In this document: positions 11,801 through 24,600 of the stretch, piece after piece | How positions within the stretch are numbered: the first letter of the stretch is position 1 | Layout of the letters: every line of letters begins with the position of its first letter | Assembly: GCA_027625915.1 (NCBI GenBank) | Contig: JANTQA010000026.1 | Span: 8,494,001-8,558,000, forward strand | Direction: 5' to 3' | Source: Anaeramoeba flamelloides | Lineage: Eukaryota > Metamonada > Anaeramoebidae | DNA: 64,000 nt | Made by a program: the position numbers and the translations under genes | Notes under the pieces: generated by a model | What the model was told of the DNA's origin: nothing | What the model saw: the letters and a program-made list of their open reading frames with translations, nothing else | Database searches by the model: none

Positions 11801-14800
11801 AAAGTAAAAAAAAACCTAACGAAAATGTATTGATTTCTTATTATTAAAAAAAAAACTAACGGAGGTTTTTTTATTTTAAGAAATAAACCGAAAATTAAAT
11901 AAATTTTCGATTCATTTCTCAAATTAAAAAAAACCTAACGGCAAACATGAAGCAATCTTACTGAATCACCTTTCTTAAATATTAAAAAAAAAAATATGAT
12001 ATAAACTAAAAAAATAAAAAAAAAAAAAAAAACCTTACCTTGTAGATCAATTAGCAGTTTGGTATAGGGCTCACATCTAACTAAATAATGAAGAATAATT
12101 CCAGGGTTTGAATAATGACTACCATAATGGTATTTTGGGATATTTGGATCATCCCAATCAATATAATTTTTTTCAAAAAAATCTTTACAGTTTTTTTCTT
12201 GGGTGCCAATTGGTTTTGATAGATCTCTATAATTATTATAATCATTTAAATCTAATGTTTTTGAAGTATAATTTTGTAATACCCATGGGAAAACAGGATA
12301 TCTATGATAAATAATTAAAATAATGATAGGTATTTATGTAAAATAAAACAATTGAAAAAATATTAAAAATTAATGTAAAATGTATAAACCAAAAAAAGGT
12401 TTATTAAAGATAATGATCGTAAATACAATATAATTACTCATCTTTGGTAAAAAAAAAAAAAAAAAAGATTAATTCTCTTTGATTTGATACAATTTTTGTG
12501 AAGAAGTGCATACAAGAATAAAGTTTTTTTTTTATAAGTTAATGAACAAAATATATTTTCAATATTTCTACAAAAAAAGTGCAAAGTAAGGATTTTTTAA
12601 TTGAAGGTAAACCATATTAATTCTCGAGATTAAAAATAGCACTAAAAAACCTATTTTTAAATATTATTGCAGAATAAATTATTCGGTTTGTTTACTCACG
12701 ATCATAATTCATAAATTTTCATTTTGAAATTATTTTTTTGAATTACTTTTCCAAATCTAAAGATAGAAACCAAAATAATATTATTTAGGTATTAATAAAG
12801 TATTCAAAAATTCAATATTTAAAACCTTAAAAAATTAACTTATTTTTAAGATTTAATCATCATTATTAACATAAAAACCTCAAGATTGATTATTTTTGTT
12901 TTTCTTTTATGAAACTTTAATTGTATTTTGAGTATATTTCCAATATGGCAAAATATAATAAAAAAAAACTCTATTGTTAAATTATTTCATTTTTTTAATC
13001 AACTCGAATACTTTGAAAAATCCAACAGAAGTTTAATTAATTCGAGAAATAAAAAGAAAATTTATTTTTTTCCATTTTTTGCTTGGCTTAATCGTCTTTA
13101 TATTGAGAAGAAGAGTTATAGAGGAAAAAGATCAAGTGGGTACTTACTAATACTGGTACACTGAAACACAAAAGTATGAGTAACTTGAAAATAAAAACGA
13201 AAAAGCAAAGGCTAAAAATGACCAAAGATTTAAAAGTAAATCATCAAAAAAAAAAAATTGAAATTACAACAATTAAATAACAATCCCCAAGTGAATATTC
13301 ATGGTCAATTATCAAATTATTAAATCAACCAAAAGTATCGTGACTGTGATTTTGGGGGTCCTTAATTAAAGATAGCATTGTTTTTTTTTTTTTTTTGGAT
13401 TTTTTACCAATTGCTTCTTATAAACACTTTTTAAATTTCTTTTTTTTTTTTTATTCTTTTTTCTTTTTCTTTTTCCTTTTTTGTTTTTACTTTTTAAACA
13501 TAAAAAAAAAATTTGGCTATGTCTTTCACTTGAACAATCGTTAAATCTATGATTTTACTCTTAAATTACCTTTGTGGAAATTTAAGTAAAAGGAAATTTA
13601 GATTGTAATTTACACTTCTTCCATCAATAATAATAAAAAGAAATTTTTTAAAAGTTTTTTTGATTTCTTAGATTTATTAAAAAAAAAACAGATTGGGTCG
13701 AAAAGTAGCCTGCTTTAAACCTCTCTTGTGATATTTTTCAGGAATTCTTTAGTTATTATGTTACTTTTATTTTTTTTTAATATGCCGAGTATATGTTTAA
13801 ATCAAGTTTTGATATTATTTTAAAAAATCCAAATTTTTAGATCTATTTTAATCATGGCCAACTAAAATAAAATTTATCTTCAATTATAAATGATTTAATT
13901 TTGAACAACTTTTTTTTTTTTATTTGTTTTTTTGAAGGGAGGAAATTAATTTCCCTTACAGTGTGCCGACAAGTGCCTATGTTTTTGTTAATTTCAGAAA
14001 TAAAAAGATAATTTATGAAATTTTCTTTTCATTTCTCAAATTAAAAAAAACCTACCGTCGTTTTTCTTGAGGTTTTCTATTTTATTTGTAAATTCTATTG
14101 TCTTTCGTTAGGTTTTTTTGAGTTTTCTATTTATTTGGAAATTCAATAGATTTTCGTTAGTTTTTTTTTACTTTTCGAAATAAACCGAAAATTTATATAT
14201 ATATTCTGTTTATTTCAAAAAGTAAAAAAAACCTAGAACACTTGACAAATAAAATAAAAAACCTCAAAAAAACCTAAAACACTTCAGAAATTAATAGAAA
14301 ACTCAAAAAAACCTAACGAAAATCTATTGATTTTCCAAATAAATAGAAATTAAAGAAAACTCAAGAAAAGTTAATGGCTTTTTCGTTAGGTTTTTTTTTT
14401 AATTTGAGAAATAAACAGAAAATTTTTGAAATTTTCTTACAAGTTCTAAAATTAAAAAAAAACAAACTAACGACGCTTTTCCAGAATTTAAAAGAATTTA
14501 ATCCAAAAGAATAGAGAAAAATTAAAAATTTTATTCATTTCTTTTGAATTTAAAAAAAAAACTGCCTTTATCTTTTCCAGAATCCAAAAGAATAGAGAAA
14601 AATCAAAGATTTTACTTAATTCTTTTAAATTCTGGAAAAGATAGGCACTTGATGGCACTTCCTTATTTTTTCAATTTTTGTTTAGAAATTTCAATAAAGA
14701 ATCATAATTCTCTTTATCATTAACTAATGACAAAATCAATAACGAGTCTTTTTTTTTAATATTATCAAATGTATTATTCTTGAGTTTTTTATTAATTTGA

Positions 14801-15621
14801 ATTAATTCTTTAATCCAAATTATTCAATTATCTTTCTTGGATGTGCATTTCCATATTTGACACAAATTTATCAGAGGCAACCAATTCCATAGTTTTCGTA
14901 TCTTATAAATTCTGTTTAACATTGAAACTTTTTTTATGGAAAAACTCAGAATATAGTCGCTTTAGTCTCATTTGAGATAAATATTAATATATATATATAT
15001 CTTTATAAATAAAAGTAAAAATCGAAATTACCTTGAAAGATCATTATAGGATCTACCACATATTATATTTAATCTCATCAAATATTCAAAATTCGATACT
15101 TCCCCCATTTGCCATTTTTTAATAAAAGAATTGAGATCAAAAGGTTTTAAAAAATAATGGATATAATAATTAGTGACCATTTTTTTTTGAAAATTAATAA
15201 TATTATGGAAATATTTGAAAATTTCTAATTTTTCTTTTTCAGTGGCAAAAATAACTAAAAGGGTTTGTCCGTTTTCTAAAAAAAATTCAATTCCGTTATT
15301 TTGTGAATATTTGGATCTTGAGTGCATCTCTATAACTTGGTCATAACCCCATACAATATAATTATGCTTATTTTCATCAATTTCATACAAATTTCCATTT
15401 GATAACAAAGTGAAATTAGTAATTACATAAAAATTATATTTGGATAATATAAATAAACTTTTCAAAGTTTTAACTTTCAACACTAATTTACATGGGTATT
15501 GATGGATAATTTTATTATTATCTTGGGGTTTCAATCTTCTTATTATTCTATTATCTTCAATTATTCTTCCATCAAAATTTAATTCATTATTATTTTTACT
15601 ATTGATAATATTATTTTCATC

Positions 15622-15667
<46 letters not shown>

Positions 15668-18600
15668 TGATTTTTCTTACCATTACTACTATCAATGTTG
15701 TTGATATTAGATGCTTTCTTTGAATTATCATTCTCTTCGATTAGTTCCCAATCTTCTAAAGTTTTTGTTGAAATATTATTATTAATATCTTCATTTAATT
15801 CAAAATTAATATCTAATTCAATTTTTAAAAAATCATCATTTTTAATTTGATGGACGATCGTAAAATCATCTTTTTTTTTTTTATTTTTATTCCGAAATTC
15901 TTTACGATTAAAATTATCTACAAAGAAATTTGGATAATGTTTAAAATTCCAATTGGGTATTAATTTGTACTTCATTTGGTAATTAGCTGCTGTTTCATCT
16001 ATTTTGTAATTAATATCTTTATAATCAACGGAGTTAATTATTTGTTGGCCCAAGTTCGATTTCTTTTTTTTCGAATTCCAGATATTTTCCAGCCAGGTTA
16101 TAAAATCATCATTGTCAAGTTTCCTTTTTTCAATCCATTTTGATTGTAAATGAATGATGTTTTTGATTAATTGGTTATTTTCTTGAATCAATTTATTAAA
16201 TAAATTACTTTTTTTCAATTTTTCATTTTGTAATTTGTTTTCGATTATTAATTTTTTTTTAATTAAGAAATTATACTTTAACGATATTTTTTCAAATAAA
16301 TTTTGAAAACAATCTTCGGAACTGTTTTGGATATTTTCAAATAGATCACCCATTAATTTTATTTCGGAAGTGTTTAATAGATTTGGATTAATATTCCCAT
16401 TTTCAATAATTTTCTGAAAGAAACCACTTTCAAATAAATTGGAATTTTCGTTATAATTTTTGTTCTCAAATATGGAAGCAATTGTTTGTTGGATTTTTGA
16501 CATTAATATTTCCCATAATAATTTATTTTTTTCTTGATCTTCTTTTTTCTGTGTTTTTAAATTTTTAAATAATAAATTTATCAAGCTAGTGTAAAACGAA
16601 TTATAATTATTATATGTTGACAAAATCAATGAATGGTTATTTAATATTAAATTCATTAAATATGATGAATTTTGTGGATTTCTGCTTAAATAATGAAATA
16701 TGTCATTAAAATTGTTTAGAAATGGTTGAAAAAAGTTATTTAAAAAATATTTTTTGATTGGGATTTTTTTGATTTTTTTTTCTTTCATGAAATAATTAAT
16801 ACCATCTTCATTATTAGTCTCAATTACATCATAATTAACGTGATCAATAATAATTATATCATCATCTTTGTTGTTTTCATTATCATTTTTTTCTTTGTTG
16901 TTATCTTGTTTGATATTGTCATTGTTATTGTTATTATTGTTGTTGTCATTGTTTTCATTCTCATCTTTTTCTTTGTTATTGTTATTGTTATTATTATTAT
17001 TATTGCCACCGCTGCTACTATTAATATTAATCAAATCAAATTTATAAATATTTTGAAAAAAGTTTAAAAAATAAATAAAAAAATTGATAATCAAATCAAT
17101 TGAATCTTGGAAAAACCCTAAATACATTTTTTCTTTGATTAGGGTAGTAAAATAAATTAATGAATACAAAAAATTAGGAGAAACTATGTGATTTTTTGTA
17201 ATTTTTTGTTTTAATTTTTTACAAATTTTCAGAAATAATTTTTCTTGAAATTTGATTTTGCAATATGGAGTTGAATATGATGGTATTGATAATATAATAT
17301 TCTCAAAAATTGATAATAAATTTTCAGAATTATTAAAATTATATAAAATAATTTTTTTAAATAAATTAATTATTTTTTTCACTGTTTTGCATTTTAATAA
17401 GATGTTAAGAAGTGTTTTTTCTGATTGAGTTGTCTTTAATATCAAATTAAAAGGGTTGACTTCATTTTCATTGTTATTATTTTCATTTTCTTTAATTTTA
17501 ATTTCACTTTCACTTTCACTTTCACTTTCGCTTTCAGTTTCAGTTTCGATTTTTATCACATTTGCTTTCCCTTTTTCATCTTCATTTTCATGCTCTTTTT
17601 CATGCTCTTTTTTAATTTCACTTTCTATTTCATCTTTATTAATCTCCTTTTCAATTTCGATCACATTTCCTTTCCCCTTTTCATCTTCATTTCCATTTTT
17701 GTCTTGGTCTTCATCTTTATTAATTTCCCTTTGGATTTCATTTTTATTAATTTCCTTTTCTATTTTGATCACATCTTCATCATCACCTTCATCTTGGCCT
17801 TCGTTGGTTTTCTTTGTCAATGAAAGTCTTAATTTTTTGTTTTCTTTTTGATTTTTATTTGAAATTGTTTTTAAATTATTTTTTTCTTTCGGATAAATAA
17901 AATATTCTAAATGAAAAATTGAATGAACCAAAATATTTATAATATTAAATGACATTATAATCTTTCTAAAAGATGAATTTTTTATAAAAAAGGTTTTGAT
18001 AAATGAAATAATTAAAATTGAAATTGATTCATATTCTTCAATATTTTTTTTTTCATCATCTGAATCACCAAATTCATTTAATTGGAGCTGTGAATTATTC
18101 TTTACAACATAATAATAATTTAAAATTAATTTTTGATTTTTTTTTAAAAATAATAAAATCAAGAAAATTAAATTTTGTTTTTGTTTAAATTGCTGATCAA
18201 AGTTAATATTAATTGATCTATTATTATTATTATTAATCATTTTTTCAATTTTCCTTTTCAAAGTAATCTGATTCCAATTTTTTGAAATAGGGATCTTAAA
18301 CAAATAGGCTAATAAAAATAAAGGAATTAATTTATTTTTATAAAATTTAGGAAGCAATACTTGTAAAATTTGGAAATTGCCAATATTCTTAAATTTATTT
18401 TTGAATTCGACATTTAATTGCAAAAAACTAAATAAAATCTGGATTAAATATATTGAAATGTTTGGATTAATTAGCTGGTGAAGCAAAGATAAGATCCAAT
18501 TTAAATTAAAAATATGATAGAGATTTAAAGATTTTTGTAAAGATAATTGCTTCTCTTCTTTGTTCAAATATTTTTTAATTTTACCCTTTTTTTGAAATTT

Positions 18601-21600
18601 CTTCGATTTAAGTTTGTTTTTAATAATTAAATTTATAATTAACTTGAATAATATAATAATTGTTTTTGATTTCAATTGGTTGTTTATTTTTAAAAAATTA
18701 TTTGAATGAATTAATGATAGAATATAATTTGATATTAATTGTAAATATTTACTATCTTGAGAAGAATTTAAAACTATTTTAAATATTTTTAAGATTTCAA
18801 TAATTATGTTATTGGTCAAATTCCTTTTTTCTTTTAAAATATAAATTAAATTTTTCATAAATTCCATTTTATTTAATAAAAATAGATTATAATAATCAAA
18901 ATGATTATTTTTGATTAAATTTCTAATATTTTTATAAATTGTTATGATGATATCTTCATTACAATTTTCCCATAAATTATAATTTAAAAAAAGTGTTTCA
19001 AAAATAAATGGATAATAAATAATTGAATAATTTTTTTGTGTTTTCTTTTTCTTTTTATTTGATTTTTGATTTGTTGTTTTTTTGTTATTATTTATATTAT
19101 TATTCTCGTTATTTTCATTATTTTTGTTATTACAATCATCAACATCATCATCCTTCTTGTTCTTGTTTTCAAATTTCTTATTTTGATTTATATCGTTATC
19201 TTTATCATTTTCTTTATCTTTATCTTTTTCATCATTTTTATTTTTATTTTTATTTTGATCTTCGTCTTTATCTTTATCATTATTTTTATTTTTATAATTT
19301 GAATTAATATTCTTAAAACTATTATCATGATCAATTAATTGAAATAATAAATTAATTACTTTTTTATTAATTAATTTAGATTTTTGTTTTAGTAATAATC
19401 CTAAAATATGAAACCCTTTTATTCTCACCATTTCAATTAAATTACTTTTATTACTTTTAATAATATTTATTAAAATTTCCAGGATTAAATAAAGTTCCAT
19501 GCTATTATCAGATTTTTCAATCAAAAAAAAGAAAATTGTAAAATCATGTTTATATATTTGTTCACTTATCCCTTTGTAATGAAATACTTCAATATTATTA
19601 AAATGAAGAAACACATGGTTATTGTTTTTCTCTTGATTATTATAATAGATAATTTGATTATTTATTTTTTTATAAAATAATGGATTCAAATAAAATGAAA
19701 TTTTTTCTTTTAAAATGGTCGAATTATTGAAAAAATTACCTTTGAAGAATTTTTTTAAATTATGTAATTTATTTATTTTTAAAAAATTTGGTTTGTTTGA
19801 AGAATTTTGATCCAAACTATTTGATTCTTTTTTTTCATTGATTTGATTTTTCTTCATTACCATTGAATACTTTTCAATTTTTAATAAAAATTGTGTATTA
19901 ATATTATTATACATATACTTTAAATTTTTAAACAATATTGAATTATTTGGCCCTAATAAATATAATTTAAATATCAATTCTTCTGGTATAATATTGTCAT
20001 AGAAAAAAAATTCAGTTAATTGCCATTTTGCTGTGGAATCAGTTTGTTTGATATTCTTGTTATTACCAAAAATAATTTGATTATTATTGATTTGATTTAT
20101 ATTTATGACCGGAAATTTAAAATTTAAAATTTTTACTAATTTCCCATTGATAATTAGCGTAAGAATGTCTGAGTGGAACCTTTTTTTCATATGATTGATA
20201 ATGACATGGTACCATTTTGATTTTTTTAATTTGTAATTTCCAAAAAGAATTGTGTTTTTTGCTGTTGTTGAAATTTGGATATTGCTGTTAATTATTGAAA
20301 AGGAATAATTAATGTGCTTTAAATTTGATGAATATATTTGAAAAATATGAAATGGATCAATTTTGGGATTAATTTGATCAAATTTTTCATTAAAATTATT
20401 AATTTTCATCCAAAATGCGATACCATATTCGTTTACAGTTTGTTGAAAAATTAGTGATGTTTGTGAGGTTGTTGTCGATGTGGTAGGAGATGGTAATGTA
20501 GATAGTGAAGTCGGGGTAGAATAGTATGTTTTTAAATAAGCTTTATTTTCATTTGAATGCAATTCCTTTTCCGATAAATGCGTCAATGATGGGCTTTTTA
20601 ACTGTGAAGATTTTGAATTGAAATTAGAAACATTTAAATAACTCGTCCCATTCTTGTTATTGATATTGAATTGGAAACTGGAATAGTCTTGACTTTTTTG
20701 AGAAATATTTACCAAAACTTTTAAAAATCTATTCGGAATTATTTTGAATTGCCTTTTAATCTCAATTAAAAATTTAAAATAGAGCCTTAGCCCCAAAATG
20801 GAAAAATTATATTTGCCGATTTCTTCAATAATTTTGAATAAAAAATTATTAATTTTTTGATATTTTGGTAATGTTTTAATCAATATGTCTTTATAATCTG
20901 TGATAATCATTTCAATGATTTGAAAATTACTCATAATTTGCCAATTGATAGGCTGAATGTTCAAAATTGAAATGCATCTACTTAATATTGCCTCAATGTC
21001 CTGCAGTTTTAAACTTTTCATAATTTTAAAAGTTAGATAAAAATAATATGGATTTTTAATTTTTAAATCGTTTTCATCATTAATTTCCCAATTTTGGTTC
21101 GAATTAATTAATGTTAAATTTTCAATTCCAATATCTAACAATGAAAATATAATCTTAATTCCATATTTATTATTTAACAATTCTTGTGATAATAATATTT
21201 CTTCTAAAAAGCGATGTGTTTCTTCTTGAAATACAATTTTATTTGAATCACAATTTTTAAATGATTGAATGATTAGTAAAAATAAATTATTTAAAAAATC
21301 TATTTGAATTTGATCATTTATTTCCTTATCTAGTTTTATTTCTTTTCCAGACTTCTTTTTTATTTCCTTTTTTGTATTTTTTTCTTCATCTTCTTGAATT
21401 TCACTTTTTTTTTCTTTTTCTTTTTCTTTTTCTTTTTCTATTTCTATTTCTATTTCTTTTTCTTTTTCTTTTTCTTTTTCGGTTTCTTTTTCTATTTCTT
21501 TTTCTTTTTCTTTTTCTTTTTCTTTTTCTTTTTCTTTTTCTTTTTCTTTTTCTTTTTCTTTTTCTTTTTCTATTTGTATTTCTTTATTAATTAATTTTTC

Positions 21601-24600
21601 TTTATCTTGATCTATTTCTTTTTCTTTTTCTTTTTCTTTTTCTATTTCTATTTCTATTGCTTTTTCTTTATTAATTAATTTTTCTTTATCTTGATCTTGT
21701 TCTTTTTTTTTTTCTTTATGTTTTTCATCATTTTTATTTTCGTTTTTATTTTCGTTTTCGTTGTCGTTTTTCTTTTCTTTTCTTTTCTTCTTTAATGAAA
21801 GTTTTAATTTGTTGTTTTCGTTATTTTTTTTTTCGTTATTCTCATTTTTTGTCATTATATTCCCAAATAATGTTAAACAATTTAAAAATATTATGGATCC
21901 ATTTAATCGTTTAAAAAACTTTTTTTCGATTATTTGGTTATCATGAAATATTAAATATAAAATTTTTAAAATGTTAGTTTTAATTGATAAATTTATGAAA
22001 TTATTATTAATTAAAATTTCAATTAAAATACTTAAATGGGAAATTGGATAATTATCAATTAAAATTAATAATAAATCATAAACCAAATTTTGTATTTCTT
22101 TATATTGATATAGATAAAGTAAATTATAGAGAAATGGCTTTTCAATAAAAAAATTTTTTCTAGCTTTTTTTTTAAAAATTATAAATATACACATTACTTC
22201 AATAATTAATCGAATTAAAGATGTTTTAAACTCAATTATGTTGGTGGTATTATTGTTACTATTGTCATTGTCATTGTTATTGCTCTTGTTCTTGATGGTG
22301 TTGTTGTTTTTCATTTGTTGTTTGTCTTCAAAATATAATTTCATTTGAGCAAAAATATTATTAAAAATTTGTATTATATTAATTTCAGATAGTGAGTTTA
22401 TTGGTGGGTTTTCAACAACTAATAATTCTTTAATCAGCCCAAAAAAATATTTTGATTGTTTTCGATTAAAATAGTTATTTAAACTATATGAAAATAATTG
22501 TTCCAATTCAATTTTGGGGAAAATATTAAAGTTTGAATAATATTTAAAAAAGAAACTAAAAATTGATTTTTGAGCTGAATTAGAAAATAAATTTAAATTT
22601 TTAATCGTTAAATTGAAAATATTGTTATTTTGAATGAAACAATAATCATTTTTATGTTTTCCAATGGAAGTAATTAAAAAGGATAAAAAATTTGTTTCAA
22701 ACAATCCGAAGATTGATTTTTCAATTTTGGTTTCAAAAATGTCTTTCATGAACGAATACAAATGTGATAATGCATTTTGATTTGCTATGATAATCTCTTT
22801 ACTGTTGATTGGTAGATTTATTTGATAATATGGTAATAAAAAAATATATTTGAAAAAGTTATCAAAATCTTCTTTTATTGTAATAATATTATTCTCGTTG
22901 CTTTGGGTGCTACTGTAACGTTCCATTGATTCTATAAAGACTTTGTTTAAAATTGAATATCCATTTAATTCTTCAAATGTTTTTAAAAAATTATTTGGGT
23001 ATACGGATGATTTGCGAATTAAATTTAAATCTGTTAAGAGCCTTTTCAAACTAAATTTTGCCGTGGTTGGAATCGAATTAAAAATCCCTTCAAATAAATT
23101 ATATTTTATGATGAAATTATGAAATTCTTTTGTATAATTCCCAATTATACTATTTATCAAATCATGAAATTTATTAAAAATGTAATTGTTGATTTCCTTT
23201 TTTTGTTTTTTAATATATATATAAATATGAAATAATCTCAGAATATTTAATGTTTTTATGTTTTTTTTCATAGCTTCTTTATTTGTAAAAATCTTTTGAG
23301 TTAATTTACAGCAAAGTGAAAAAATTTGTTCTAATTCTATTATTAAAATTATTATTTTATTTTTTTTTTTTATTTAATAAAAGAGTAGAATATATGATAC
23401 TTAATAAATTGTTAATTAGATTTTAAAAATCTGGAAAATATTTTTTTGAACAACAATTAATACACTCAAAGAGAATTAATATTTTTTTTTTTTTTTTATT
23501 TTAAAGGTGAGGAAATTAATTTCCTCTTACAGCCGTTAGGTTTTCCAAAATTTAAAAGAATGGAGTAAAATCATAGATTTTAATCAATTCTTTTGAATTC
23601 TGGAAAACCTAGGCACTTGTCGTTAGGTTATCAAGAATTTAAAAGAATCGAGTACAATAATCGATTTTGCTCGATTCTTTTGAATTCTGGAAAACCTAGA
23701 CACTCTCGTTAGTTTTTTTATTTATTTTTGAAATAAAATGAAAATTTATTTAATTTTTTTTTTATTTCTTAAGGGATTAGCGTCTACCAAGGAGAAGCCT
23801 AGGATCAAAGTACGTTGTTATTGGACCAAATCACATTAGTGTTATATGGTTCAAATGTCTCTAAAAAATCGATTGCAAAGTAGTAATATTGGTTGATCTC
23901 ATCAATTAAAAATTATCTATGTATTAGTAAAAAACCCAACAAATTCAGAATAAAATCTGCATTTCGCCATAAATTTTATGATTGAATTATCAATATTCAG
24001 ACCACAAAGTCACAAAATATCTTTCTTAAATTTATGTCGAAATGTAGATTAGTTACTATAAAATTCGTTTTTTTTAAAAAATTAAATAATTAACGAATTA
24101 AGTTTTTTGTCAAATTATTTCTCAAATCATGCAAATATATTGATGCTATAATTAGACTTATCAAAAGCAAACAAAACTAATCAGTCTTTGTACTTTTATG
24201 TTGATGATTATTGAATTAATCTTTGAAATTCAAAAATTCTAAAAATAGTTACTTTTGGAAGTTCTAAATCTAAATTATTAAATACCAGAATACTGTATTT
24301 TGGGTTTTTATTTTTAGATTTGGAAAAGGAATTAAAAAAAAATTTTTCAAAATGAAATTTTTTAATTGTGATCATTAGTAAAAAATGTAATAATTTATTG
24401 TGCAATAAGATTTATAATAGATTTTTTAGAGCTATTCGAGCCATGGTGAACTAATATCATTTACACCCAATTACAACATACTTTGATTATAGAGAAATCT
24501 ATGGTGACGCTAATCCCTTAAATTAAAAAAAACCGCCGTAAGCTTTTCCATAGTTTAAAAGGAATTGAGTTAAATCTTTGATTTTACTCTATTCTTTTGA

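Larger units (their letters stand above)
12302..15031 (-). other. Intron 2 of the BEACH gene (2,730 bp)
   Basis: The donor CTTTCAAG/GTAATT and acceptor ATCATAG/ATATCC split the Arg codon of SYNDLSRYPVF. 13934-14670 is a composite hairpin-module element beginning with the palindromic GGAAATTAATTTCC and ending in GATGGCACTTCC. 14650-14900 holds a coding-like relic on the minus strand (see separate entry). The remainder (12302-13930) is AT-rich with no recognised feature. Other introns in this window are 152-418 bp, so this one is greatly enlarged. Confidence 0.85.

Noticed and set aside
12108-12314. Small + strand gene in BEACH intron region
   Set aside because: It is the antisense of exon 3, which encodes conserved BEACH sequence on the minus strand.
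21372-21594. Phe/Leu-rich + strand frames over the TTTTTC array
   Set aside because: Antisense readings of the K/E tract in the BEACH gene; a low-complexity artefact.
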